NCBI RefSeq assembly: GCF_037026685.1
Contig: NZ_JBANET010000001.1
Location: forward strand, 248,001 to 312,000
Reading direction: 5' to 3'
DNA length: 64,000 bases
From: Orrella sp037026685
GTDB lineage: Bacteria > Pseudomonadota > Gammaproteobacteria > Burkholderiales > Burkholderiaceae_B
Shown: positions 24,038-33,704 of the stretch, piece by piece
Layout: the number at the start of each line of letters is the position of its first letter
Position numbering within the stretch: the stretch's first letter is position 1
Notes under the pieces: generated by a model
The model's input: the letters and a program-made list of their open reading frames with translations, nothing else
What the model was told of the DNA's origin: nothing
The model's database searches: none
Made by a program: the position numbers and the translations under genes

Positions 24038-25738
24038 TCATGGCGGCAGCAGCCGCGCCAGGCTGTCCAGGGTGTCGGCTTCGTGCGCGGGCTTGTCCTG
24101 GCGCCAGCGCAGGATGCGCGGGAAACGCACCGCGATGCCGCTCTTGTGCCGCGGGCTGCGCGCGATGCCCTCGAAGCCCAGCTCGAAGACCTGCTCGGGC
24201 ACGACGCTGCGCACCGGCCCGAAACGTTCCTGCGTGGTGCGCCGGATGATGGCGTCGACCTGGCGGATCTCGGCATCGGTCAAGCCCGAATAGGCCTTGG
24301 CGAAAGGCACCAGCTTGCGCCCGGGCGCCTCGGGCGGGCCGTCCCAGACGGCGAAGGTGTAATCGGTATAAAGGCTGGCGCGCCGGCCGTGGCCCCGCTG
24401 GGCATAGACCAGCACCGCATCGATGGAATAGGGATCGATCTTCCACTTCCACCACACGCCCACGTCCTTGGTGCGCCCCACGCCGTAGTGCGCCTGGCGC
24501 GCCTTGAGCATCATGCCCTCGACGCCGCGCTCGCGCGAACGGGCGCGCAAGGCATCGAGCGCCTGCCAGTCCTGGCCATGCAGCAAGGCAGACAGGCGCA
24601 GCGCCGCGGTGTCGCCGCCGGCGGCCGGCGGCCAGGCATCGGCCTGCCCGGGCAAGGCCTGCCGCAGCACGGCCTCGAGCTGCCCGCGCCGGCGCGCCTG
24701 CGGCCAGGCGCGGCAATCCTCGCCCTGCCATTCGAGCAGGTCGTAGGCCAGCATCGCCACCGGCGCCTCGGCCCGCAGCCGCGGGCTCACCGTCTTGCGG
24801 CCCAGGCGTTTTTGCAAAGCCGCGAAAGGCTGCACCGCGCCCTGCTTGCACACGACGATCTCGCCGTCGATCACCGTGCCGTCGGGCAGCCGGGCCGCCT
24901 CTTCGAGCAGGTCGGGAAAACGGTCGGTGACCAGTTCCTCGCCGCGCGACCAGATCCAGGTCTGTCCGGCGCGGCGCACCAGCTGCGCCCGGATGCCGTC
25001 CCATTTCCATTCGACCTGCCAGTGCGAGGGCGCCCCGAGCTGGCTGTCGAGCTGGTCCACCGGCCAGGGCAGCGCATGGGCCAGGAAGAAGGGATACGGC
25101 ATGCCGTCGCCGCGGCCGGCCTGCCCGGCCTGCACCGGCGCGAACAGCGCCAGGTAGGCCTGGGCATCGGGCTGGGCGCGCAAGTCGGTATAGCCGATCA
25201 GGCGTTGGGCCACGAGCTTGGGATCGAGCCCTGCCACTTCGGCCAGGGCGCGCGTGAGCAGCAGGCGCGAGACGCCGACGCGAAAGCTGCCGGTGATGAG
25301 CTTGCCGCAGACGAAACGGCCCTGGGTGTCCAGCAAGGCATACAGGGCATGCAGCGCCTGCAGGCATGCCTCGGGCGGCAGGCCGCGCAGCGGTAAAAGG
25401 CGCTCGCGCATCCACAAGGCCAGTCCCTGCTCCCCGGTATCGGCCTGCGGGCCGGCGTCCTCGTCGGGAAACAGCAAGGCGATGGTTTCGGCCAGGTCGC
25501 CCACCGCCTGGTAGCTTTCCTCGAACAGCCAGGGCTCGATGCCCGCCGCCTGCGCGCCGAACAGGCGCAGCAGCTTGGCGGGCACCAGCTGGCGCGGCTT
25601 GCCGCCGGCCAGGAAATAAGCGGCCCAGGCCGCATCCTCGGGCGGGGCCTGGCGGAAATACGAGACCATCGCGGCCAGCTTGGCCTTGCTCGAGGTGGTC
25701 GCATCCAGTTCGGCGTACAGGGCGGCAAAGGCCTTCAT
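24038..25738 (-). CDS. ATP-dependent DNA ligase (ligase/exonuclease-pair type)
   Basis: A 566-residue ATP-dependent ligase that seals nicks with ATP instead of NAD. An N-terminal DNA-binding domain (to about residue 200) precedes the nucleotidyltransferase motif EWKWDGIRAQLVRR, in which K245 takes the AMP. GEELVTDRFPDLLEEA, DGTVIDGEIVV, RGVEGMMLKA and WWKWKIDPYSIDAVLVYAQ are the remaining motifs, followed by an OB domain. ATG 25738 overlaps the stop of the exonuclease gene (ATGA). This is not the Ku partner LigD: no primase or phosphoesterase domain is present. Repair of some specific lesion with the exonuclease is likely but unproven. Confidence 0.93.
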   Translation of the reverse strand: MKAFAALYAELDATTSSKAKLAAMVSYFRQAPPEDAAWAAYFLAGGKPRQLVPAKLLRLFGAQAAGIEPWLFEESYQAVGDLAETIALLFPDEDAGPQADTGEQGLALWMRERLLPLRGLPPEACLQALHALYALLDTQGRFVCGKLITGSFRVGVSRLLLTRALAEVAGLDPKLVAQRLIGYTDLRAQPDAQAYLALFAPVQAGQAGRGDGMPYPFFLAHALPWPVDQLDSQLGAPSHWQVEWKWDGIRAQLVRRAGQTWIWSRGEELVTDRFPDLLEEAARLPDGTVIDGEIVVCKQGAVQPFAALQKRLGRKTVSPRLRAEAPVAMLAYDLLEWQGEDCRAWPQARRRGQLEAVLRQALPGQADAWPPAAGGDTAALRLSALLHGQDWQALDALRARSRERGVEGMMLKARQAHYGVGRTKDVGVWWKWKIDPYSIDAVLVYAQRGHGRRASLYTDYTFAVWDGPPEAPGRKLVPFAKAYSGLTDAEIRQVDAIIRRTTQERFGPVRSVVPEQVFELGFEGIARSPRHKSGIAVRFPRILRWRQDKPAHEADTLDSLARLLPP

Positions 25739-26736
25739 GGGGCTTCGGCCTCCTGCGCCTGGTCGCCGTATTCGGTCTCGAAACGCTCGGCTTGCAGGCC
25801 GCGCTCCTGCAGCCAGCGCACCAGTACCGGGACCTGGCCGTGCGTGACGAAGACCCGCTGCGCCCCGGTGGCCTGGATGGCCGCCTGCAGCCCCGGCCAA
25901 TCGACATGGTCCGAAACGACGAAGCCGCGGTCCACGCCGCGCCGCCTGCGCGCCCCGCGCACGCGCATCCAGCCGCTGGCGAAGGCGTCGGCGTGCTCGC
26001 CGAAACGGCGCAGCCACGCCGTGCCCTGGGCCGAAGGCGGGGCCAGCACCAGGGCACGGCGGTACAGCGCGGGATCGCTGACCTGCGAGGGATGCAAGGT
26101 GTCCGGCAGCGCCACCCCCGCCTCGCGATAGAGCGCGTTCAGCGGCTCGATGGCGCCGTGCGCGACGATCGGCCCGATGGCCGGATCCAGGTCGTGCAAA
26201 AGGCGCTGGGCCTTGCCGAAGGCATAGCAATACAGCACCGAGGCGCGGCCGGCCTGGGCATTGGCATGCCACCACGCGTTGATCTGCGCGGCCAGCACCG
26301 CCTGCGGCTGCCAGCGGTAGATGGGCAGCCCGAAGGTCGATTCGGTGATGAAGGTATCGCAGCGCACCGGCTCGAAAGGGGCGCAGGTGCCGTCGGCCTC
26401 GAGCTTGTAGTCGCCCGAGGCCACCCAGACCTGGCCGCGGTATTCGAGCCGTACCTGCGCCGACCCGAGCACGTGGCCGGCCGGATGCAGGCTGATGCGC
26501 ACGCCCCGGTGCACCAGGTATTGGCCGTAGCGCAGGACATCCATGCGCACCGGCCCCAGCCGCGCGCGCAGGATGCCGGCGCCTTCGGCGCTGCCCAGGT
26601 AATGGCCGCTGCCCGGCCTGGCATGGTCGCCGTGGCCATGCGTGATGACGGCGCGCTCGACCGGCCGCCACGGATCGATGTAGAAATCGCCGGGCGGGCA
26701 GTACAGGCCTTCGGGGCGGGCAACGACAAGGTCCAT
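25735..26736 (-). CDS. ligase-associated DNA exonuclease (metallo-beta-lactamase, SNM1/CPSF-like)
   Basis: A 333-residue metallo-beta-lactamase-fold nuclease. The zinc motif THGHGDHARPGSGHYLG (HxHxDH) is near residues 33-49, HPAGHVLGSAQVRLEY supplies the next ligand, and SGDYKLE, ITESTFGLPIYRW and VSDHVDWPGL are the beta-CASP-like parts. It is translated in an ATGA overlap with the ATP-dependent ligase, the arrangement that gives the family its name. It is divergent from imuA; the LexA box at 26858 stands 122 bases upstream, so SOS control of this pair is possible but not shown. Confidence 0.9.
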   Translation of the reverse strand: MDLVVARPEGLYCPPGDFYIDPWRPVERAVITHGHGDHARPGSGHYLGSAEGAGILRARLGPVRMDVLRYGQYLVHRGVRISLHPAGHVLGSAQVRLEYRGQVWVASGDYKLEADGTCAPFEPVRCDTFITESTFGLPIYRWQPQAVLAAQINAWWHANAQAGRASVLYCYAFGKAQRLLHDLDPAIGPIVAHGAIEPLNALYREAGVALPDTLHPSQVSDPALYRRALVLAPPSAQGTAWLRRFGEHADAFASGWMRVRGARRRRGVDRGFVVSDHVDWPGLQAAIQATGAQRVFVTHGQVPVLVRWLQERGLQAERFETEYGDQAQEAEAP

Positions 26737-26857
26737 GCAAGACGGGCAAGTAGGGACCGGGCCAGCGTACCATCGCCCCGCCGGCCGGCCGGTTCCCGTC
26801 CGTATCGCGGCGCGCGATTGTGTAACCTTGCGTCCCTCTTTGCGGCGATTCCATTTA

Positions 26858-26873
26858 CTGTATATTTATACAG
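26858..26873. promoter_or_regulatory. LexA (SOS) box before imuA
   Basis: CTG-TATATTTATA-CAG is a consensus LexA site (CTG-N10-CAG with an AT-rich centre) inside the perfect 20-base palindrome 26856-26875. It lies 17 bases before the imuA start and overlaps -10-like TATAAA, so LexA should repress imuA-imuB-dnaE2. It may also act on the divergent exonuclease-ligase operon. Confidence 0.9.
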
Positions 26874-26890
26874 TATAAAGGTTTGCCGCC

Positions 26891-27607
26891 ATGGTCTGTC
26901 CCACGCCATCCCCCCAGCACATCCATCCCGCCTTGTGGCGCGGCTCGCAATGGTCCGCCGCGCGCCAGCCGTGCCTGCCCGCCGGACACGCGCCGCTGGC
27001 CGCCGAACTGCCGGGCGGCGGCTGGCCGCTGGGCAGCCTGACCGAACTGCTGCCCCAGCGGCCGGGCATCGGCGAGCTCCGCCTGCTGCGTCCCGCCCTG
27101 GCCCGGCTGGCGCCGCAGCGGCCGGTGGTCCTGATCCAGCCGCCCTACGTGCCGAACCAGGCGGCCTGGCGCCACTGGGGGCTGCAAGACCATCCCCTGC
27201 TGTGGCTGCGCCCCCGCACGGCCGCCGACGCCCTGTGGGCGGCCGAGCAGGTGCTCAAGAACGGCCATTGCGGCGCCCTGCTGCTCTGGCAGCACCCCAT
27301 CGCCCTGCCCGCCTTGCGCCGCCTGCACCTGGCCGCGCAAGGCGGGGACATGCTGTGCCTGCTGGTGCGCCCGCCCCAGGCGGGCGCGCTGGCTTCGGCC
27401 GCGCCCTTGCGCGTGGCGCTGGCCCCGGCCGCGGGCGGGCTGCTGGCCCGCGTCCTCAAGCGGCGCGGCCCGCCTTGCGAAAAAACCCTGTTCATCGACC
27501 TGGACACCCGCTTGCCCGGCCTTGCCGGCCCCCTGCCCCATGCCCCTCTGGATCTGCCTGCACCTGCACCAGCTGATGCTGGACGCCTGCCGCACGCGCT
27601 GGCTTGA
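26891..27607 (+). CDS. imuA: ImuA, SOS mutasome RecA-like protein
   Basis: A 238-residue RecA/SulA-like protein that works with ImuB and DnaE2 in damage-induced mutagenesis. It starts with HPALWRGSQWSAARQPCLPAGHAPLAAELPGGGWPLGSLTELLP, the typical ImuA opening, but lacks a full Walker A, like other proteobacterial ImuA proteins. A LexA box lies directly upstream. The last 68 bases overlap imuB in another frame, which suggests coupled translation. Confidence 0.9.
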   Translation: MVCPTPSPQHIHPALWRGSQWSAARQPCLPAGHAPLAAELPGGGWPLGSLTELLPQRPGIGELRLLRPALARLAPQRPVVLIQPPYVPNQAAWRHWGLQDHPLLWLRPRTAADALWAAEQVLKNGHCGALLLWQHPIALPALRRLHLAAQGGDMLCLLVRPPQAGALASAAPLRVALAPAAGGLLARVLKRRGPPCEKTLFIDLDTRLPGLAGPLPHAPLDLPAPAPADAGRLPHALA

Positions 27608-29075
27608 CGAGCCGCACGCCTGGGCCCTGCTCGAGCGCGACCGCGTGGTGGCCGCCAACGCCGGCGCGCGCGAACTGGGCGTGGAGCCGGGCCTGCGCCG
27701 CAGCGGGGCCGACGCGCTGGCCCCGCAAGCCTGCCTGATCGAACGCGACCGGCGGGCCGAGCAGGCCCTGTTCGACCAGGCGGCGCTGGCCACGCTGGCC
27801 TATACCCCATACAGCGCCCAATACGAGGACCACACCCTGCTGATGGAAGTGCAGGCCAGCCTGCGGCTGTTCGGCGGCCCGCGCCGCCTGCTGCGCCGCC
27901 TGCAGGCCGACGTGGCCGCCTGCGGCGTGCAGGCCCGCGCCGCCATGGCGCCCACCGCCCACGGCGCCTGGCTGCTGGCGCGCCATGCGGGCCGCCGTCC
28001 CGCCCGCCATGTCCTCCAGCGCGCCACCCTGGCCCGCCGGCTCGATGCCTTGCCCTGCGCCCTGCTGCCGCAGGCGCGGGCGGTGCAGGATTGGCTGGAG
28101 GGCATCGCCTGCGCCAACCTGGGCCAATTGCGCCGGCTGCCGCGGGCCGGCCTGGCCCGGCGCAGCAGCCCGGCGCTGCTGCATGCGCTGGACCAGGCCT
28201 ACCAGCCCGACGGACCGCCCGCGCTGGCCTGGTTCGTGCCGCCGGCGCGCTACCAGGCGCGGGCCGAGCTGATCGAGCGGCTCGAACACCTGCAAGCCGT
28301 GCAGGCCGTCATCGAACGCCTGCTGCAGGGCCTGTACCGGTGGCTGGCCGCCAGCCGGCTGGCGGTGCGCAGTCTGCTCATCGAGCTCGAACACGAGCGC
28401 GGCCGTCACGCCCGTGCGCCCACCACGCTGCACCTGGCGCTGGCAGAACCCGCCTGGCGGCACGAGCACCTGCAAGGCCCCTTGCAGGAACACTGCAGCC
28501 GGCTGCCCTGGGGCGGGCCCGTGGCGGGCGTGCGCCTGCGCACGCTCGAGCTGGCCGAGCAGCCGGCCGTTTGCGGCCAGCTGTTTCCCGAACCGGGCAG
28601 CGCGCCCGCGGATTACCGCCGCCTGCTGGACCTGCTGCGCGCGCGCCTGGGGCCCGAAGGCGTGCTGGGTCCGCAAGGCCGGGCCGACCATCGCCCCGAG
28701 CAGGCCAACCTGTGGGGGCCGCTGCCGCCGCAAGCCGCCTTGCCTGGGACTGCCTCGGGACGCGGGCCAGGGCCTGCCGGAGCGGCCGCGCCGCCGTCCC
28801 TGGCTTTCCCGGCGTCCTTGCCCGCCGCCGGCGAGCGGCCGTTCTGGCTGCTGGCCGAGCCCATACCGCTGGCCCTGCACCGGCACAAGCCCGTCTACGG
28901 CACGCCCCTGACCCTGCTGCGCGGCCCCGAGCGCATCGAAAGCGGCTGGTGGAGCGGCCACTACGTCAAGCGCGACTACTTCATCGCCCAGGATGCGGGC
29001 GCCGCGCGTTACTGGATCTTCCGCGAGCGCCGCCTCGAGGCGGCCCGCTGGTTCCTGCACGGCCTGTTCGGCTGA
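27540..29075 (+). CDS. imuB: ImuB, catalytically inactive Y-family polymerase homologue
   Basis: A 511-residue Y-family protein that acts as the hub of the SOS mutasome rather than as a polymerase. It begins MPLWICLHLHQLMLDACRTRW; the acidic residues expected at the start and in the palm of active Y-family enzymes (DxD and DE) are not seen. Residues 388-393 read QANLWG, closely like the QLPLWG motif by which mycobacterial ImuB binds the sliding clamp. A second long domain of several hundred residues follows the polymerase-like part. ATG 27540 fits the conserved N terminus. dnaE2 starts four bases after its stop. Confidence 0.92.
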   Translation: MPLWICLHLHQLMLDACRTRWLDEPHAWALLERDRVVAANAGARELGVEPGLRRSGADALAPQACLIERDRRAEQALFDQAALATLAYTPYSAQYEDHTLLMEVQASLRLFGGPRRLLRRLQADVAACGVQARAAMAPTAHGAWLLARHAGRRPARHVLQRATLARRLDALPCALLPQARAVQDWLEGIACANLGQLRRLPRAGLARRSSPALLHALDQAYQPDGPPALAWFVPPARYQARAELIERLEHLQAVQAVIERLLQGLYRWLAASRLAVRSLLIELEHERGRHARAPTTLHLALAEPAWRHEHLQGPLQEHCSRLPWGGPVAGVRLRTLELAEQPAVCGQLFPEPGSAPADYRRLLDLLRARLGPEGVLGPQGRADHRPEQANLWGPLPPQAALPGTASGRGPGPAGAAAPPSLAFPASLPAAGERPFWLLAEPIPLALHRHKPVYGTPLTLLRGPERIESGWWSGHYVKRDYFIAQDAGAARYWIFRERRLEAARWFLHGLFG

Positions 29076-29079
29076 TCTT

Positions 29080-32000
29080 ATGACGACCGCATCGCCCGCC
29101 GCATCCGCCCGGCTGCCGGCCTATGCCGAGCTTTATTGCGTGTCCAACTTCTCGTTCCTGCGCGGCGCCTCGCATCCCGAGGAGCTCGTGCATACGGCCG
29201 CGGCCCAGGGCTACGAAGCCTTGGCCATCACCGACGAATGCTCGCTGGCGGGCGTGGTGCGCGCCCATGCCGAGGTGCAGCGCCAGAACGAGGCGCGCCG
29301 CCAGCTGGCCGCCGAGCACGGGTTGGCGCCCGAGGCCGCGCCCGCCTTCAAGCTGCTGGTGGGCAGCGAGCTGCGCGTCACGCCCGAAGACGGCCAGCCG
29401 CCCTATGTGCTGGTGGCGCTGGCGCAAACCCGCCAGGGCTATGGCAACCTGGCCGAGCTCATCACCCTGGCGCGCAGCCGCAGCCCCAAGGGCCAGTATC
29501 TGCTGCGCCCCTCGGACTTTGCCGATCCGCCGCCCGCCCAGGCGCACCTGCGCGGCCTGCCCGGCTGCTTCGTACTGCTGTGCCCGGCCCTGGACGCGCC
29601 GCTGCCCACCCTGATGGCCCAGGCGGCCTGGACGGCCGCCACCTTCGGCACGCGCGCGCGCATGGGCCTGGTGCTGCTGAACCGTCCCGGCGAGGACCTG
29701 CACCGCAGCATCGTCGACCAGGCGGCGCGCCGCCACGGCATGCCGGTGGCCGCCGCCGGCCAGGTCGAGATGCACCAGCAGGCGCGCAAGCCGCTGCACG
29801 ACACGCTGGCGGCCATCCGCCTGAAGCGGCCCGTGTCCGAATGCGGCTACGCGCTGGCGCCCAACGCCGAGCAGCACCTGCGCCTGCGCGCGCGCCTGGC
29901 CGCCGATTATCCGCCCGAGGCGCTGGCCGAGACCGTGCGCCTCGCGCGGGCCTGCCCGTTCTCGCTGGACGAGATCCGCTACCAGTACCCCCTGGAAATC
30001 GTGCCCGAAGGCCACACGCCGGCTTCCTACCTGCGCCAGGAAACGCTGGCCGGCGCCCGGCGGCGCTACCCGCAAGGCGTGCCCGCCAAGATCGCGGCGC
30101 AGATCGAGAAGGAACTCGAACTGATCGCCGGGCTCGAGTACGAAGCCTATTTTCTTACCGTCTACGACCTGGTCAAGTTTGCCCGCAGCCAGAATATCCT
30201 GTGCCAGGGCCGGGGCTCGGCGGCCAACTCCACGGTGTGCTTCTGCCTGGGCATCACCGAGGTCAACCCGGCCGAGATCGACACGCTGTTCGAACGCTTC
30301 ATCAGCGCCTCGCGCAACGAGCCGCCGGACATCGACGTCGACTTCGAACACCAGCGCCGCGAAGAGGTCATCCAGTACGTCTACGAAAAATACGGCCGCG
30401 CGCGCGCCGCGCTGACCGCGGTGGTCATCTGCTACCGCCCGCGCAGCGTGCTGCGCGACACCGGCCGCGCCCTGGGCGTGGACGAGGCCATCATCGACGC
30501 GGTGGCCAAGCAGCATCAATGGTGGGACGGGCGCAAGGCGCTGATCCACACCATCGCCCGCCACGGCCTGGCGGCCGACTCGCTCACCGCCACGCTATGG
30601 GCCAAGCTGGCCGAGCAGCTGCTGGGCTTTCCGCGCCATCTCTCGCAACACCCCGGCGGCTTCGTGATCTCGCGCGGGCCGCTGAACCGCCTGGTGCCCA
30701 TCGAGAACGCCGCCATGGACGGGCGCAGCGTGGTGCAGTGGGACAAGGACGATCTCGAATCGCTCAAGCTGATGAAGGTGGACGTGCTGGCGCTGGGCAT
30801 GCTGACGGTGCTGCGGCGCGCGCTGGCCTGGATCGCCTGGCGGCGCGGCCGGCCTTTCGGGCTGCAGGACATTCCCGGCGAAGACCCGGCCACCTACGAC
30901 ATGATCTGCAAGGCCGACACCATCGGCGTGTTCCAGATCGAGTCGCGCGCGCAGATGACCATGCTGCCGCGCCTGCGTCCGGAAAAGTTCTACGACCTGG
31001 TGGTGCAGGTGGCCATCGTGCGGCCCGGGCCCATCCAGGGCGGCATGGTGCATCCCTATCTGCGCCGCCGCCACGGGCTGGAAGACCCCGACCCGCCCGG
31101 CGAGGAAATCCGCAAGGTGCTGGCGCGCACCAAGGGCGTGCCCATCTTCCAGGAGCAGGTGATGCAGATCGCCATCGAGGCGGCCGGTTTCACGCCCGAC
31201 CAGGCCGACCAGCTGCGCCGCTCCATGGCGGCCTGGAAACGCAAGGGCGGCGTGGAAAAATTCCGGCAGAAGCTGATCGACGGCCTGCGGGGCAAGGGCT
31301 ATGCGCAGGACTTCGCCGAAAGCCTGTTTCGCCAGATCGAAGGCTTTGGCGAATACGGGTTTCCCGAGAGCCACGCCGCCAGCTTCGCCAAGCTGGCGTA
31401 TTCCAGCGCCTGGATCAAGCGCCACGAGCCCGAGGCTTTCCTGGCCGCCCTGCTCGACTCGCAGCCCATGGGCTTTTATGCGCCCTGGCAACTGGTGCAG
31501 GATGCCCAGCGCCATGCGCAGCTGCCGGTCAAGGTATGGGGCGTGGATGTCTGCCAAAGCGATGCGCCGTGCACCCTGCAGGCGGCCGGCCCGCGCCCGG
31601 CCGTGCGGCTGGGCCTGCAGACCGCCGGCCTGTCCGAGGAGGCGGCGCGGCGCATCGTGCAGGCGCGCCGCCAGGCCCCTTTCGCCGACACGGCCGACCT
31701 GGCGCGGCGCGCCGGTCTCACCGGCCGCGAACTGGACGCCCTGGCGGCCGCCGGCGCCCTGCGCAAGCTGGCCGGCCATCGGCGCCGGGCGCGCTGGGAG
31801 GCGGCCGGCGCCCTGCCCGAACGCGGGCTATTGCATGGGGCGAGCCGCCCCGAGGCCGGCACGCCCGCATTGCCGCCGCCCACCGAGATGCAGGACATCG
31901 CGGCCGACTACCGCAGCATGCGCCTGACGCTGGAGCGCCATCCGCTGGCGCTGCTGCGGCCTCGCCTGGCCGCCATGCGCTTTGCCACCGCCGCGCAGCT

Positions 32001-32301
32001 GCGGGACTATCCCGATGGCCGCATCGCGCGCGCCTGCGGCATCGTCACGGTGCGCCAGCGCCCGCCCACCGCCAAGGGCACGCTGTTCCTGACCATGGAA
32101 GACGAGACCGGGCCGGTGAACGTGGTCATCCGCACCGCGCTGCAGGAGCGCCAGCGGCGCGAGACCGTGGCCGCGCAATTGCTGGGGGTGTACGGCGTCT
32201 GGCAGACGCACAGCGGCGTGCGGCACCTGATCGCCGGGCGGCTGCTCGATTGCTCGCCGATGCTGGAAGAACTGGCGCCGCGCAGCCGGGACTTCCAGTG
32301 A
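29080..32301 (+). CDS. dnaE2: error-prone DNA polymerase DnaE2
   Basis: A 1073-residue C-family polymerase without exonuclease subunit function, used for translesion synthesis under SOS control. The PHP domain starts YAELYCVSNFSFLRGASHPEELV. Catalytic aspartates D417 and D419 are in PPDIDVDFEHQRREEV, after GRGSAANSTVCFCLGIT; DKDDLESLKLMKVDVLALG and GVFQIESRAQM are fingers motifs. The C-terminal OB domain contains GIVTVRQRPPTAKGTLFLTMEDETG. It is shorter than DnaE1, as expected for DnaE2. It is the last gene of the imuA-imuB-dnaE2 operon, so its expression should follow the LexA box at 26858. Confidence 0.95.
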   Translation: MTTASPAASARLPAYAELYCVSNFSFLRGASHPEELVHTAAAQGYEALAITDECSLAGVVRAHAEVQRQNEARRQLAAEHGLAPEAAPAFKLLVGSELRVTPEDGQPPYVLVALAQTRQGYGNLAELITLARSRSPKGQYLLRPSDFADPPPAQAHLRGLPGCFVLLCPALDAPLPTLMAQAAWTAATFGTRARMGLVLLNRPGEDLHRSIVDQAARRHGMPVAAAGQVEMHQQARKPLHDTLAAIRLKRPVSECGYALAPNAEQHLRLRARLAADYPPEALAETVRLARACPFSLDEIRYQYPLEIVPEGHTPASYLRQETLAGARRRYPQGVPAKIAAQIEKELELIAGLEYEAYFLTVYDLVKFARSQNILCQGRGSAANSTVCFCLGITEVNPAEIDTLFERFISASRNEPPDIDVDFEHQRREEVIQYVYEKYGRARAALTAVVICYRPRSVLRDTGRALGVDEAIIDAVAKQHQWWDGRKALIHTIARHGLAADSLTATLWAKLAEQLLGFPRHLSQHPGGFVISRGPLNRLVPIENAAMDGRSVVQWDKDDLESLKLMKVDVLALGMLTVLRRALAWIAWRRGRPFGLQDIPGEDPATYDMICKADTIGVFQIESRAQMTMLPRLRPEKFYDLVVQVAIVRPGPIQGGMVHPYLRRRHGLEDPDPPGEEIRKVLARTKGVPIFQEQVMQIAIEAAGFTPDQADQLRRSMAAWKRKGGVEKFRQKLIDGLRGKGYAQDFAESLFRQIEGFGEYGFPESHAASFAKLAYSSAWIKRHEPEAFLAALLDSQPMGFYAPWQLVQDAQRHAQLPVKVWGVDVCQSDAPCTLQAAGPRPAVRLGLQTAGLSEEAARRIVQARRQAPFADTADLARRAGLTGRELDALAAAGALRKLAGHRRRARWEAAGALPERGLLHGASRPEAGTPALPPPTEMQDIAADYRSMRLTLERHPLALLRPRLAAMRFATAAQLRDYPDGRIARACGIVTVRQRPPTAKGTLFLTMEDETGPVNVVIRTALQERQRRETVAAQLLGVYGVWQTHSGVRHLIAGRLLDCSPMLEELAPRSRDFQ

Positions 32302-32329
32302 CGCGCCGTGGCGCTTGCCGCCGCCAGCC

Positions 32330-33577
32330 CTAGGGCGCGAACGGCGCCGGGTCGATGGCCGGCCGGCGCCCGGCCATCAGGTCCGCCAGCAGCGCCGCGC
32401 TGCCGCAGGCCAGCGTGAACCCCAAGGCGCCGTGCCCGGCGTTGATCCACACATTGTCCGCCGCGCGGCAAGCCCCGATCAAGGGCTTGCCGTGCGGCGT
32501 GGCCGGCCGCACCCCGGCCCATTGCAGCGCCTGGTCCAGGTCCAGGCGCGGAAAGACTTCGCGCACCTGGCGCTTGAGCAGCGCGATGCGGCGCGGATCG
32601 ATCCGGCTGTCCTGCACGCCCATGTCCACCATCGCCGCGATGCGCAGCACATTGCCCAGGCGGGCATACACGATGCGGCGCTCGTAGTCGGTGACGCTGA
32701 TGGCCGGCGCACCGGGCTCGTCCTGGGCCAGCGGCACGCTCAGGCTATAGCCCTTCAGGCCGTACAGTGGCAGGTTCTGGCCCAGCGGGCGCAGCAGGTC
32801 GCGGCTGCCCAGCCCCGTGGCCACCACATAGGCGTCGGCCTCGATGCCGCCTTCGCCGGTCTGGGCGCTCACGATGCGTCCGCCCAGGCGCTTGAGGCGC
32901 TGCACGGCGGTATTCATGCGCACCGTCGCGCCAGGCAGCGCGCGCAGACGCTCGAACAGCGCGCGCGTGAAAGCCATGCAGTCGCCCGATTCCTCGCCGG
33001 CCGTGTAGATGCCGCCTGCCAGCTGCGGCTCCAGCGCCGCCAGGGCGGGCTCGCGCGCCAGGCACTGCCGGGCATCGAGCACCTGCTGCCGCGCCCCATG
33101 GCCGGCCTGGTAGGCCACCAGCGCGCGGGCCTTCTCCAGCAGTCCCGGTGTGCGGTAGACGATCAGCTTGCCATTGCGCTGGTGGCCGAAAGCCAGCGGC
33201 TCGCGTTCGAGCAGCGCGTGCAGCGTGTCGCGGCTCAGGTAGGACAGCGTCAGCATCTGCGCGGTAGAGCGCTGCGAGGCCGACGCCGTGCAGGCCTGCA
33301 CGAAACGCAAGGCCCAGCACCATTGCTGCGGATCCAGCCTGGGGGTAAAGCGCAGGGGCGAATCGGCCCGCAGCAGCCAGCCCGGCACGGCCGGCAGCAC
33401 GCCCGGCCCGGCCAGCGGGGCGACATAGCTATAGCTGAGCTGGCCGCCATTGGCATAGCTGGCCACCTCGGCGGGCTGGGCGCGCGCATCGACCAGGGTG
33501 ACGCAATGGCCTTCGCGGGCCAGGAAATACGCCGTCGTCACACCCACCACGCCGGCGCCGATCACGCATACATGCAT
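32330..33577 (-). CDS. D-amino-acid dehydrogenase-like FAD oxidoreductase (DadA family), copy 1
   Basis: A 415-residue flavoprotein that oxidatively deaminates D-amino acids, giving electrons to the respiratory chain. The FAD-binding motif VCVIGAGVVGVTTAYFLAREGHCVTLVD opens the protein; SYANGGQLSYSYVAPLAGPGV is the DadA signature. Near the end GVRPATPHGKPLIG and NVWINAGHGALGFTLACGSA bind the flavin. ATG 33577 places the motif at the usual distance from the N terminus. It stands alone, convergent with dnaE2. A paralogue with a riboswitch lies at 40668. The substrate is unknown. Confidence 0.88.
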   Translation of the reverse strand: MHVCVIGAGVVGVTTAYFLAREGHCVTLVDARAQPAEVASYANGGQLSYSYVAPLAGPGVLPAVPGWLLRADSPLRFTPRLDPQQWCWALRFVQACTASASQRSTAQMLTLSYLSRDTLHALLEREPLAFGHQRNGKLIVYRTPGLLEKARALVAYQAGHGARQQVLDARQCLAREPALAALEPQLAGGIYTAGEESGDCMAFTRALFERLRALPGATVRMNTAVQRLKRLGGRIVSAQTGEGGIEADAYVVATGLGSRDLLRPLGQNLPLYGLKGYSLSVPLAQDEPGAPAISVTDYERRIVYARLGNVLRIAAMVDMGVQDSRIDPRRIALLKRQVREVFPRLDLDQALQWAGVRPATPHGKPLIGACRAADNVWINAGHGALGFTLACGSAALLADLMAGRRPAIDPAPFAP

Positions 33578-33704
33578 GGGACGGACCTTTTCGGAAAGCA
33601 ATGGCCATTGTCCCTGCTGCGCCGGGCCGGATCAATCGGCTCCGCGCGGGCCGCCCGCCCTCTCGAAGAGCGGGCGCCAAGCGCGGCGCAGCAGGCGCTG
33701 GCCT

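Noticed and set aside
25739..26854. A 938-residue fusion of exonuclease-region frame and ATP-dependent ligase
   Set aside because: The upstream part is a shadow of the exonuclease gene, which has intact metal-binding motifs in its own frame; the ligase starts at 25738.
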